Assembly (NCBI GenBank): GCA_030152225.1
Contig: JASLHL010000011.1
Coordinates: 1-13,194, forward strand
Direction of reading: 5' to 3'
DNA from: Flavobacterium sp.
GTDB lineage: Bacteria; Bacteroidota; Bacteroidia; Flavobacteriales; Flavobacteriaceae
Length of the DNA stretch: 13,194 bases
The notes beneath the pieces were generated by a model. The model did no database searches and was not told where the DNA came from. It was given only the letters and a program-made list of their open reading frames with translations. Below, one piece after another: positions 1 to 6,284 of the stretch (positions within the stretch are counted from its first letter, which is position 1; each line of letters opens with the position of its first letter). Position numbers and translations under genes: made by a program.

Positions 1-18
1 TCATAGTTTAATTCTTAT

Positions 19-690
19 TTAGGCTCTAAAGTTTTTAAATGCAAAGTATATTATAAAATAAGGAGCTATTTCAAGGGTGCAAAGATACAAAATAAAATAG
101 AACAACTTATTTAATATCGTTTTTCGATTGTTTTTTATAAAAATAACGTATAAACTAAGATTTGTTAAGATTAACGTAATTCCTGTTAGACTAATAATCA
201 TTTGATTGACTATATCGTTGTAAAATAAGAGCAGGTCAATGCCCAATAGATACATGCCGATGTAATTTCGATAGGTTGCTTTTTGCAAATTAAAATGATC
301 TACAAAGTCTTCAATACCAAAAGTAATTCCAATAATCTTATCGATAAGGTATTTGCTAATGACAAAAAAACAAGTAAAATTGAGAATTTGAATAAAGGAC
401 AAAAAACTATAATGTTCGATATATCCGAAAGTCTTTGCCACAATTTGCAAAAAGAAAGTAATCGACAAAAGCTGAATCGTCAAAAAAGACAGGGTAAAAC
501 TATTTCGCAGGTTGGTATTGTCTTTGTAAATTTTTAGGTATTTATCTGAAATAGCTAAGCGTGTGAATTCAGCAAATCGAATACTAAAAATAGTTCGGTT
601 TATGGCAATGATAGAAAAGCCCACGAAAAATAGTAGGGTAGCCCAATCCTTATTGGTTACAATTCTTTCAGTTAGTAGTAGATTGTCCAT
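19..690 (-). CDS. DUF4271-family integral membrane protein
   Basis: This is a 223-residue, strongly hydrophobic protein with about six or seven predicted membrane segments (roughly residues 17-35, 66-85, 97-120, 143-160, 163-185 and 195-218) and lysine- and asparagine-rich short loops. Its size, composition and position beside the polyprenol-phosphate mannosyltransferase and dihydroorotase genes match the Bacteroidota family DUF4271, whose function is unknown. The family call rests on recognition of overall character, as there is no catalytic motif to point to. The ATG at 690 lies 8 nt after a TAATTTTG -7 element, so the leader is very short. After the TAA at 19-21 another ATG appears on the minus strand at positions 4-2, so a downstream co-transcribed gene probably starts at the window edge. 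In related genomes I would expect uroporphyrinogen-III synthase there, but only four bases are visible. Confidence 0.8.
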   Translation of the reverse strand: MDNLLLTERIVTNKDWATLLFFVGFSIIAINRTIFSIRFAEFTRLAISDKYLKIYKDNTNLRNSFTLSFLTIQLLSITFFLQIVAKTFGYIEHYSFLSFIQILNFTCFFVISKYLIDKIIGITFGIEDFVDHFNLQKATYRNYIGMYLLGIDLLLFYNDIVNQMIISLTGITLILTNLSLYVIFIKNNRKTILNKLFYFILYLCTLEIAPYFIIYFAFKNFRA

Positions 691-698
691 ATCATTTG

Positions 699-706
699 CA
701 AAATTA
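699..706 (-). promoter_or_regulatory. Putative -7 element (TAATTTTG) for the DUF4271 gene
   Basis: The minus strand reads TAATTTTG, a full match to the Bacteroidota -7 consensus TAnnTTTG, 8 nt before the ATG. No good TTTG -33 element is seen about 19-21 nt upstream, so the call rests on the -7 box and position. Confidence 0.5.
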
Positions 707-768
707 GCAAAAAAATGTATTTGTCTGACTTTGTTAATTATTTAAGGGATAACTTTCTATAAAAAGGT

Positions 769-776
769 TATTTTTG
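769..776 (+). promoter_or_regulatory. Putative -7 element (TATTTTTG) for the GT2-pyrC-DUF4296 operon
   Basis: TATTTTTG matches TAnnTTTG and ends 17 nt before the ATG at 794. With the minus-strand element at 699-706 it forms a compact divergent promoter region of about 100 bp. A TTTG at 730-733 is too far upstream to be an ordinary -33 partner. Confidence 0.5.
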
Positions 777-793
777 TATCCAAAGTAAAGACA

Positions 794-1513
794 ATGAATG
801 CAGGACTAGTTATTATTCCTACCTATAATGAGATTGAAAATATAGCGCAAATAATTGAGGCTGTGTTCGAATTGCCCGAGTGTTTTCACGTGCTTATTGT
901 GGATGATAACTCGCCTGATGGCACAGCAGCTGTTGTAGAGCAGTTACAAGAGCAGTACGATAATCTACACCTTTTAAAGCGCAAAGGAAAAGATGGATTA
1001 GGCACAGCTTATGTCGATGGATTTAAATGGGCATTAGCTCGTGATTATGCGTATATTTTTGAAATGGACGCTGATTTCTCACACAATCCCCATGATCTAA
1101 GTCGGTTATTAGCGAGTTGTCAGGCCAATGGAGGTATGGTTGTGGGGTCAAGATATGTTACAGGTGTAAATGTGGTCAATTGGCCTTTAAATCGCGTACT
1201 CTTGTCTTATGGTGCCTCTATTTACGTGCGTTGGATCACGCGTATGCCGATCAAAGATACTACTGCGGGTTTTGTTTGTTATACAAAAGAAGTGCTAGAG
1301 CGCATTGACCTCGATCGAATTCGATTTGTTGGCTATGCCTTTCAAATTGAAATGAAGTATCGCGTCTATGTCAAGAAATTTCCCATCACTGAGGTTCCTA
1401 TTATTTTTACTGATCGAACAAGAGGAGAATCAAAAATGTCCAAAGGCATTATCAAAGAAGCTATCTTTGGTGTGATGAGCTTGAAAATTAGAAAACTACT
1501 AAACAAACTATAA
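794..1513 (+). CDS. Polyprenol monophosphomannose synthase-like GT2 glycosyltransferase
   Basis: The 239-residue soluble protein has the GT-A fold signature of glycosyltransferase family 2, in the DPM1-like branch. Visible motifs are PTYNE (9-13), VDDNSPDGT (36-44, D37/D38 contacting the nucleotide sugar), G-L-G-T-A-Y (68-73) and M-D-A-D-F-S-H (91-97, the DxD metal site at D92/D94). Near the C-terminus it has F-x-D-R-x-x-G-E-S-K-M, also typical of dolichol/polyprenol-phosphate mannosyltransferases. The family transfers mannose from GDP-mannose to a polyprenyl phosphate at the inner membrane, feeding periplasmic mannosylation. There is no C-terminal membrane domain, so it is the short DPM1-only form. 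Its TAA overlaps the ATG of pyrC at TAATG, suggesting translational coupling. The sugar is inferred from the family; another hexose cannot be excluded. Confidence 0.88.
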   Translation: MNAGLVIIPTYNEIENIAQIIEAVFELPECFHVLIVDDNSPDGTAAVVEQLQEQYDNLHLLKRKGKDGLGTAYVDGFKWALARDYAYIFEMDADFSHNPHDLSRLLASCQANGGMVVGSRYVTGVNVVNWPLNRVLLSYGASIYVRWITRMPIKDTTAGFVCYTKEVLERIDLDRIRFVGYAFQIEMKYRVYVKKFPITEVPIIFTDRTRGESKMSKGIIKEAIFGVMSLKIRKLLNKL

Positions 1514-2850
1514 TGAGCAACTACTTAATTAAAAATGGAAGCCTAGTCAATGAAGGAATTGTCAAAAAAGGAGATATTCTAATTCAAGACGGAAAAATTG
1601 CACGCATTGCCGATGTGATTGAAGCTACGGAGGGAATGCAATGTATCGATGCAACAGGAAAATACGTACTTCCTGGTATGATCGACGATCAAGTGCACTT
1701 CCGCGAACCTGGATTGACACATAAAGGCGATATAGAATCTGAATCAAGAGCTGCTGTCGCAGGGGGGATTACGTCATTTATTGAGCAACCGAATACCGTT
1801 CCCAATGCTGTGACGCAAGAATTGCTCGAACAAAAATATGAAATTGCAGCGTCTAAATCATACGCGAATTACTCGTTTATGATGGGGGGAACCAACGATA
1901 ACTTAGCCGAATTATTGAAAACTAATCCGCGCAATGTAGCGGGAATTAAATTGTTTTTAGGTTCCTCAACTGGAAATATGTTAGTGGATCGTCAGGATGT
2001 TTTAGAGAAAATATTTTCTAGTACATCGATGTTGATTGCCGTACACGCAGAAGACGAAGGTACGATTCAAGCTAATTTACAACAGCATAAAGAAAAATAC
2101 GGAGAAGATATTCCCGTACAATGCCACCCAATTATTCGAAGTGAAGAAGCCTGTTATTTATCTTCTTCTAAAGCGATAGAATTGGCAAAAAAAACAGGGG
2201 CTCGTCTGCATGTATTCCACGTGTCAACAGGAAAGGAGACTGCATTATTTCGCAATGATATCCCGCTAAAAGACAAGAAAATCACAGCAGAAGTTTGTGT
2301 ACACCATTTATGGTTTACGGATAAGGATTATGACACCAAAGGAAATTTTATCAAATGGAATCCTGCGGTTAAAACAGAACAAGACAGAGAAATGTTATGG
2401 GAAGCGTTATTAGATGGTCGTATTGACGTCATTGCAACGGATCACGCGCCCCATACAAAAGAGGAGAAATCAAAGGCGTATGGACAAGCTCCATCAGGAG
2501 GACCGTTAGTTCAACATGCTTTAGTGTCGCTATTTGAGGCTAAAAAACAAGGTCGAATTACCGTAGAGCAAATTGTTGAAAAAACAGCACATAATCCTGC
2601 AATTCTCTTCCAAATCGAAAAAAGAGGTTTTTTAAAAGAAGGTTATCACGCCGATATTGTGTTGATTGATCCAGCGAATAGTTGGGAAGTGAATGCTTCA
2701 AATATTTTGTATAAATGTGGATGGTCTCCATTTGAAGGAGAAACATTTTCTTCTAAAGTAACCCATACCTTTGTCAATGGTTGTTTAGTCTATGAAAATG
2801 AAGTAGTACAAGATATTCGTTGCGGACAAAGAATGCTTTTTGAACGTTAG
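1513..2850 (+). CDS. pyrC: Dihydroorotase
   Basis: This 445-residue amidohydrolase is of the class I (pyrC/AllB-like) size. It catalyses reversible cyclisation of N-carbamoyl-aspartate to dihydroorotate, the third step of pyrimidine biosynthesis. Candidate metal-site residues are D58-D-Q60-V-H62-F-R64-E-P-G near the N-terminus, K146 in G-I-K-L-F-L-G (carboxylated lysine position), H178 in V-H-A-E-D, H236 in F-H-V-S-T and D310 in T-D-H-A-P-H. The first histidine of the usual H-x-H pair is replaced by glutamine (Q60, codon CAA). I believe this is common in Bacteroidota homologues, so it probably marks a subclass rather than loss of function, but this is from memory. The start is the ATG overlapping the upstream stop. 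The DUF4296 lipoprotein gene follows after 12 nt. Confidence 0.93.
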   Translation: MSNYLIKNGSLVNEGIVKKGDILIQDGKIARIADVIEATEGMQCIDATGKYVLPGMIDDQVHFREPGLTHKGDIESESRAAVAGGITSFIEQPNTVPNAVTQELLEQKYEIAASKSYANYSFMMGGTNDNLAELLKTNPRNVAGIKLFLGSSTGNMLVDRQDVLEKIFSSTSMLIAVHAEDEGTIQANLQQHKEKYGEDIPVQCHPIIRSEEACYLSSSKAIELAKKTGARLHVFHVSTGKETALFRNDIPLKDKKITAEVCVHHLWFTDKDYDTKGNFIKWNPAVKTEQDREMLWEALLDGRIDVIATDHAPHTKEEKSKAYGQAPSGGPLVQHALVSLFEAKKQGRITVEQIVEKTAHNPAILFQIEKRGFLKEGYHADIVLIDPANSWEVNASNILYKCGWSPFEGETFSSKVTHTFVNGCLVYENEVVQDIRCGQRMLFER

Positions 2851-2862
2851 TAGTACCAAAAA

Positions 2863-3297
2863 ATGAAAAATATACTAGTTGCTTTTTTTGCCGTTATTTT
2901 GTTGTCTGCATGTCAGGACAAGATCGCAAAACCCAGTCCGTTTATTGATGAATCAAAAATGGAAGATATGCTGTATGATGTGACGCTGCTATACGGTGCA
3001 CAGAATACGAATTCCTTCGTTATTGATACAGTACAACCGGTACAGATGGCCGATATTTTTAAAAAATACGAGATTGACAGTTTGGCTTTTGTTGAGAATA
3101 GCCGCTATTATATCGCCTTAAAAAAGAATGTGTATTACAATATGCAGACACGAGTGCTGGAGCGATTGAAAAAAGAGCAGTCACGTCTGGATACGATTGT
3201 GGGCAAGCAAGATATGTTAAAGAAAGAAAAAATGAGTGAGCCCATAACGGATTCCCTAACAGATTCCCTGAAAAAAGGAGAAGTGACTCAGCCATAA
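2863..3297 (+). CDS. DUF4296 lipoprotein
   Basis: The 144-residue protein has a short lipoprotein signal: K2, a hydrophobic stretch at 4-14, then the lipobox L14-S-A-C17. It should be lipidated at C17 and anchored in the envelope. Residues about 28-105 fit the Bacteroidota family DUF4296 (M-E-D-M-L-Y-D-V-T-L-L-Y, later N-S-R-Y-Y-I), which is of unknown function. The tail from about residue 105 is charged and low in complexity (K, D, S, T) and looks disordered. It is the last gene of the operon with the GT2 enzyme and pyrC. That arrangement recurs in flavobacteria, but the sequence shows no mechanistic link to pyrimidine synthesis. No convincing intrinsic terminator follows in the 128 nt before the convergent epimerase gene. 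Confidence 0.85.
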   Translation: MKNILVAFFAVILLSACQDKIAKPSPFIDESKMEDMLYDVTLLYGAQNTNSFVIDTVQPVQMADIFKKYEIDSLAFVENSRYYIALKKNVYYNMQTRVLERLKKEQSRLDTIVGKQDMLKKEKMSEPITDSLTDSLKKGEVTQP

Positions 3298-3425
3298 CGC
3301 CTGCATAGTTGAAAAAACACACAGCTAGAAAAAAAGGGTAAAAAAAGAGACTGGAGCGTCAACAATACGTTCTATTTTACGGAAGGAAGTTTTCCATGAA
3401 TAAAAAAAATATAAATAGATAAAAA

Positions 3426-4424
3426 CTACGGTAAGTTTTTGCTGATAACTGCTAAAAAATGATTGTAGGGTGAAAATTGAAAGGATAGTGTTTCTTCAAT
3501 TTTTGATGAATCATATACAAAAGTAGAAAGAGAGGCTTTCGCGATTGCTCGTGTAAAGCTTCTTTTTTTGCCAGTAATTAAAGAAACAAAGGCATCTAAT
3601 CGCCAAGCAAGGGATAGTCCGATGCGGTTGACTTTAAAGTGGGCGGGTTTTTTTTGTAATAAAGTTGCAATTTCTCCTAGTAATTCTCGATTCGTTACGT
3701 TTGCTGCAACGAGAAGGTAACGCTCGTTTTTAGTTGGGTTTTGCATCAATTGATACATACAAGATACAACATCTTCTACGGCTACGATTGCCGTAATCCC
3801 ATCTGTATAGAAGGGAAGTCCACGATTTACCTTGTTAACTAGTTCACTGCTGCCTTCGTTGGTAAAACCACGTCCAAAGATTACGCCTGGATTGACAATT
3901 ACGGCTGATAATCCTTCTTGTGTACCACGCCAAACTTCCATTTCTGCGCCAAATTTACTCAAGGCATAATCGCTGTGGTATAGCGCGGGATTCCATTCTG
4001 TTTTTTCCGTAATGGGAATTGAAGGGGTTAAGGGTTCTCCTAAAGCGGCGATTGAGCTGACATGGCATAGTTTTTTTATGCCAAAAGTCAAACTTAGATT
4101 CACAATATTAGCAGTGCCTTCAATATTGGTCTTGCGCAGTTTTTTCTCGTCTTTTGGATCAAAGGAGACAAGAGCTGCACAGTGATACACCTGGGTTATT
4201 CCAATAAAAGCTTCTTCGAGGGCAGGAAGATCTAAAATATCAGCTTCTTGCCAGTGAATACGATCAAATAAACCACGAGCATTGTGTAGTTCAAAGATAT
4301 GTTTGGTTCTAGCAATACGCGAGGCATCTCGATAGATTGCACGCACATATTGCTCCTCCTCTTGAAGAAGATGTAAAAGAAGGTAGCTTCCTACTAAGCC
4401 TGTGGCACCTGTAATCAGTATCAT
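3426..4424 (-). CDS. NAD-dependent epimerase/dehydratase, extended SDR family
   Basis: A 332-residue extended short-chain dehydrogenase/reductase. The dinucleotide-binding motif T-G-A-T-G-L-V-G lies at residues 5-12 of the chosen start, V-S-S at about 122-124 and the catalytic Y-x-x-x-K at Y153-K157 (Y-A-L-S-K). N-P-G-V-I-F-G-R is the usual segment after the active site. These proteins act on NDP-sugars or on small ketones/alcohols (dihydroflavonol reductase-like members); the substrate cannot be read from sequence. The reading frame extends to a TTG at 4433, but I chose the ATG at 4424 because it begins directly at the Rossmann strand and lies just after a -7 box. It is convergent with the DUF4296 gene and divergent from tyrS. 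Confidence 0.88.
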   Translation of the reverse strand: MILITGATGLVGSYLLLHLLQEEEQYVRAIYRDASRIARTKHIFELHNARGLFDRIHWQEADILDLPALEEAFIGITQVYHCAALVSFDPKDEKKLRKTNIEGTANIVNLSLTFGIKKLCHVSSIAALGEPLTPSIPITEKTEWNPALYHSDYALSKFGAEMEVWRGTQEGLSAVIVNPGVIFGRGFTNEGSSELVNKVNRGLPFYTDGITAIVAVEDVVSCMYQLMQNPTKNERYLLVAANVTNRELLGEIATLLQKKPAHFKVNRIGLSLAWRLDAFVSLITGKKRSFTRAIAKASLSTFVYDSSKIEETLSFQFSPYNHFLAVISKNLP

Positions 4425-4430
4425 AATAAA

Positions 4431-4438
4431 CAAATGTA
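4431..4438 (-). promoter_or_regulatory. Putative -7 element (TACATTTG) for the epimerase gene
   Basis: The minus strand reads TACATTTG, matching TAnnTTTG, with only 6 nt before the ATG at 4424. Transcription would start within a few bases of the ATG, giving a leaderless or nearly leaderless mRNA. It also overlaps the TTG candidate start at 4433, which argues against that start. No clear -33 element is present. Confidence 0.4.
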
Positions 4439-4582
4439 AAGGTTATGTTTTAGATAGTGAAAGAATAGGAGTAAAAGTTTTAAAGTAACGCCCGTATTTT
4501 CAATGTATTGTTTTGAAGAGTTTGAAAGCAATAAAAATGCAGATGTGGCAAAAAAAAGTTCTAATCACGCAAGGAATTGAAC

Positions 4583-4590
4583 TATCTTTG
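4583..4590 (+). promoter_or_regulatory. Putative -7 element (TATCTTTG) for tyrS
   Basis: TATCTTTG matches TAnnTTTG and ends 16 nt before the tyrS ATG at 4607. The leader would be about 10 nt, so there is no room for a T-box or other leader regulation. Confidence 0.55.
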
Positions 4591-4606
4591 CATAAAATAT
4601 AATTAA

Positions 4607-5899
4607 ATGAAAAATTTTATTGAAGAAGTGACTTGGAGAGGAATGCTCCACGACGTTATGCCAGGCACTGAAGAACATTTGTTGGAGCAGATGCGTGCAG
4701 CGTATGTGGGAATTGACCCAACAGCGGATTCATTGCATATTGGACATTTAGTAGGTGTAATGCTTTTAAAGCATTTTCAGTTGGCAGGACATAAACCAAT
4801 TGCTTTAATTGGTGGGGCTACTGGAATGGTAGGAGACCCTTCAGGGAAATCAAATGAGCGTAATCTATTGTCAGAAGAAGCATTGCGTCACAATCAACAG
4901 GCGATTAAAGCACAATTAGAGCGTTTTTTAGATTTTAATTCTGGTGCTGAAAATGCAGCAGAACTAGTGAATAACTATGATTGGATGAAAGACTTTTCAT
5001 TCTTAGAATTCATTAGAACCGTAGGAAAACACATTACTGTTAACTATATGATGGCGAAGGATTCTGTAAAGAAACGCCTAAATGGTGAATTCCAAGATGG
5101 AATGTCTTTTACTGAATTTTGTTATCAATTGTTGCAAGGATATGACTTCTTGCACCTGTTCCAAGCCAAGAATGTAACCCTGCAAATGGGAGGTTCAGAT
5201 CAATGGGGAAATATTACAACGGGAACGGAATTAATTCGTCGTACGATTAGTGAAAAAGCCTATGCGTTGACTTGCCCATTAATTACAAAAGCTGACGGAA
5301 CAAAATTTGGTAAATCCGAAGGAGGAAATATTTGGCTATCGGCTGAATATACGTCCCCTTATAAGTTTTACCAATACTGGGTAAACGTATCAGATGCAGA
5401 TGCAGAAAAGTACATCAAGATCTTTACCTTTATCGGTCGTGAAGAAATCGAAACACTCGTAAAAGAACACCTAGAAGCACCTCATTTACGCGTATTGCAA
5501 AAGCGATTAGCAGAGGAGGTAACAACGATGGTGCACGGTACAGAAAATTTAGAAAATGCAATTAAAGCGTCTGGAATTTTATTCGGAAATTCTTCTGCTG
5601 ATGATTTGAAACAATTGGATGCGAAAACATTTCTAGAGGTTTTTGATGGAGTGCCACAAGCCGAAGTAGCGAAAGCTGATGTGGAAGCAGGGTTACCAAT
5701 CATTGAAGCTTTAGCAGCAAAAAGTGGTTTTATGCCATCGAATGGAGAGGCTCGTCGTTCACTTCAAGCGAATTCTATTGCTGTTAATAGAGAAAAAGTG
5801 ACCGAAGAGTATGTGATTACCACAGCAGATTTGATTAATAATCAATTTATTCTCTTACAAAAAGGAAAAAAGAATTACTTTATATTAGATGTAAAGTAG
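4607..5899 (+). CDS. tyrS: Tyrosyl-tRNA synthetase (TyrRS)
   Basis: This 430-residue class I aminoacyl-tRNA synthetase attaches tyrosine to tRNA-Tyr in the cytoplasm. The HIGH signature is H44-I-G-H47 in S-L-H-I-G-H. The KMSKS-type loop is K233-F-G-K-S237. Tyrosine-pocket motifs include Y33-V-G-I-D-P (33-38), G-D-P-S-G-K (76-81), Q-L-L-Q-G-Y-D (174-180) and G-G-S-D-Q-W-G-N (195-202). The C-terminal 65 or so residues form the S4-like tRNA-binding domain (A-R-R-S-L-Q-A through the end). Length and motif order are complete and normal. The ATG lies just after a well-placed -7 box, and the gene is monocistronic, closed by a strong terminator 21 nt after the stop. Confidence 0.97.
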   Translation: MKNFIEEVTWRGMLHDVMPGTEEHLLEQMRAAYVGIDPTADSLHIGHLVGVMLLKHFQLAGHKPIALIGGATGMVGDPSGKSNERNLLSEEALRHNQQAIKAQLERFLDFNSGAENAAELVNNYDWMKDFSFLEFIRTVGKHITVNYMMAKDSVKKRLNGEFQDGMSFTEFCYQLLQGYDFLHLFQAKNVTLQMGGSDQWGNITTGTELIRRTISEKAYALTCPLITKADGTKFGKSEGGNIWLSAEYTSPYKFYQYWVNVSDADAEKYIKIFTFIGREEIETLVKEHLEAPHLRVLQKRLAEEVTTMVHGTENLENAIKASGILFGNSSADDLKQLDAKTFLEVFDGVPQAEVAKADVEAGLPIIEALAAKSGFMPSNGEARRSLQANSIAVNREKVTEEYVITTADLINNQFILLQKGKKNYFILDVK

Positions 5900-5920
5900 T
5901 TAAAATCAATATAGTAAATT

Positions 5921-5959
5921 AAAAAAGGTTATCTCAATCCAACTGAGATAACCTTTTTT
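5921..5959 (+). terminator. Intrinsic terminator after tyrS
   Basis: The arms at 5921-5936 and 5944-5959 form a perfect 16-bp stem with a 7-nt loop. The outer six pairs are A:T, giving a run of six T on the plus strand and, by symmetry, on the minus strand. It isolates tyrS from the susC promoter downstream. Confidence 0.9.
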
Positions 5960-5968
5960 AGTTAAATC

Positions 5969-5984
5969 TACCATATACATGGTA
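5969..5984. promoter_or_regulatory. Inverted repeat upstream of the susC promoter (candidate activator site)
   Basis: TACCATATACATGGTA is an inverted repeat in which 7 of 8 position pairs are complementary. It ends 1 nt before the poor -33-like TTTA at 5985-5988, the usual place for an activator dimer. No other intergenic region in the window has such a site. The LuxR-type regulator encoded after susD is a candidate binder; this is inference. Confidence 0.4.
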
Positions 5985-5987
5985 TTT

Positions 5988-6004
5988 ACTCCTATATAGG
6001 GAGT
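5988..6004. promoter_or_regulatory. Inverted repeat in the susC promoter spacer (candidate operator)
   Basis: The core CCTATATAGG (5991-6000) is a perfect 10-bp palindrome, extended by ACT on the left and GAGT on the right with a one-base offset. It fills the spacer between the -33-like TTTA (5985-5988) and the -7 box (6008-6015), so a protein bound here would block RNA polymerase. Confidence 0.4.
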
Positions 6005-6007
6005 CCT

Positions 6008-6015
6008 TATCTTTG
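6008..6015 (+). promoter_or_regulatory. Putative -7 element (TATCTTTG) of the susCD operon
   Basis: TATCTTTG matches TAnnTTTG and is the only such motif on the plus strand between the tyrS terminator and susC. A TTTA lies 19 nt upstream in place of TTTG, so the -33 is weak and activation by a regulator is plausible. Initiation near 6022 would leave a leader of about 260 nt, far longer than those of the other promoters in this window. Confidence 0.5.
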
Positions 6016-6030
6016 TCCTATCAAAATAAA

Positions 6031-6063
6031 ATGATACTTGCCTTGATGCTAACGCTTTTGTGA
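6031..6063 (+). CDS. Possible 10-codon leucine-rich leader ORF
   Basis: An ATG at 6031 in an A-rich context (AAAATAAA before it) opens a frame of ten codons, M-I-L-A-L-M-L-T-L-L, then TGA. Five of ten residues are leucine. It would be the first start codon on the susC leader transcript, about 10 nt from the inferred 5' end. A frame this short easily occurs by chance; it is listed because it lies in a leader that already has a stronger short ORF. Confidence 0.15.
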   Translation: MILALMLTLL

Positions 6064-6096
6064 GTGGTTGAGGTTAAAATCTAAAACAATAACATT

Positions 6097-6207
6097 ATGC
6101 AGTCAATAGTTTTTTTACCTAAAATGACTTCTTCTTTTTCTTATGGTCTACCTGGAGTATCTTCTTCCGTGACGATGAAGTGCTGCATGGGTTTGTGTTG
6201 TATCTAG
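6097..6207 (+). CDS. Cys/Met-rich leader peptide upstream of susC (candidate attenuator uORF)
   Basis: This is a short ORF of 36 codons from the ATG at 6097, or 27 codons from the in-frame ATG at 6124, ending in TAG at 6205-6207. The N-terminal part is hydrophobic then serine-rich and contains Y-G-L-P-G at 16-20. The end is M27-K-C29-C30-M31-G-L-C34-C35-I36: four cysteines and two methionines within nine residues, using TGC TGC and then TGT TGT. Both start codons have A-rich upstream bases, which suits Bacteroidota initiation. Position (inside the long leader, 77 nt before susC), size and the residue cluster near the stop are those of a leader peptide sensed by ribosome stalling. Mycobacterial polycysteine leader ORFs are an established precedent for cysteine-responsive attenuation. 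I do not recognise a named family; function is inferred. Confidence 0.5.
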   Translation: MQSIVFLPKMTSSFSYGLPGVSSSVTMKCCMGLCCI

Positions 6208-6218
6208 CACATCTTCAT
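6174..6218 (+). promoter_or_regulatory. Stem-loop overlapping the Cys codons and stop of the leader ORF
   Basis: The 5' arm GATGAAGTGCT (6174-6184) covers codons 27-29 and the first base of codon 30. It pairs with A6206-A6209 and C6213-T6218, giving ten pairs with a 3-nt bulge (6210-6212) and a 21-nt loop holding the remaining Cys codons. The TAG stop is partly inside the 3' arm. A ribosome stalled on the cysteine codons would prevent this stem; one that has released would allow it. Downstream, GGGCTT (6224-6229) can pair with AGGCCT (6240-6245), followed by T5 at 6251-6255, a weak terminator-like structure. Energies were not computed. Confidence 0.35.
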
Positions 6219-6284
6219 TTCGAGGGCTTCAAGTTGAGTAGGCCTAAATCTTTTTAATTATAACATTTTTTTATTAATGTATTG

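Noticed and set aside
1..4. ATG on the minus strand at positions 4-2, possible start of a further gene (hemD expected by synteny)
   Set aside because: Only four bases of the putative gene are inside the window, too little to annotate as a feature.
283..745. Two plus-strand frames (283-537, 563-745) opposite and beyond the DUF4271 gene
   Set aside because: They lie largely antisense to a coherent multi-span membrane protein, show no recognisable domain, and the second runs into the divergent promoter region. Treated as shadow frames.
3059..3322. Minus-strand frame of 87 codons opposite the DUF4296 gene
   Set aside because: It is antisense to a lipoprotein gene with a clear signal and operon context; its own product has no motif, no -7 box and no conserved character that I can see.
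3371..3419. Inverted repeat TCTATTT (3371-3377) / AAATAGA (3413-3419) enclosing GGAA/TTCC, possible terminator between convergent genes
   Set aside because: The arms are seven A/T-rich pairs about 35 nt apart, with no stable GC stem and no T run directly after it on the plus strand. Not convincing as a terminator in either direction.
4607..5899. Possibility of a T-box or tyrosine-sensing leader before tyrS
   Set aside because: The -7 box is only 16 nt from the ATG, leaving no room for a leader, and no T-box core sequence is seen.
5960..6281. Known riboswitch classes (SAM, cobalamin, TPP) in the susC leader
   Set aside because: I could not find their conserved cores; the leader is better explained by a short ORF plus simple stem-loops. 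A covariance-model search against Rfam would be the decisive test.
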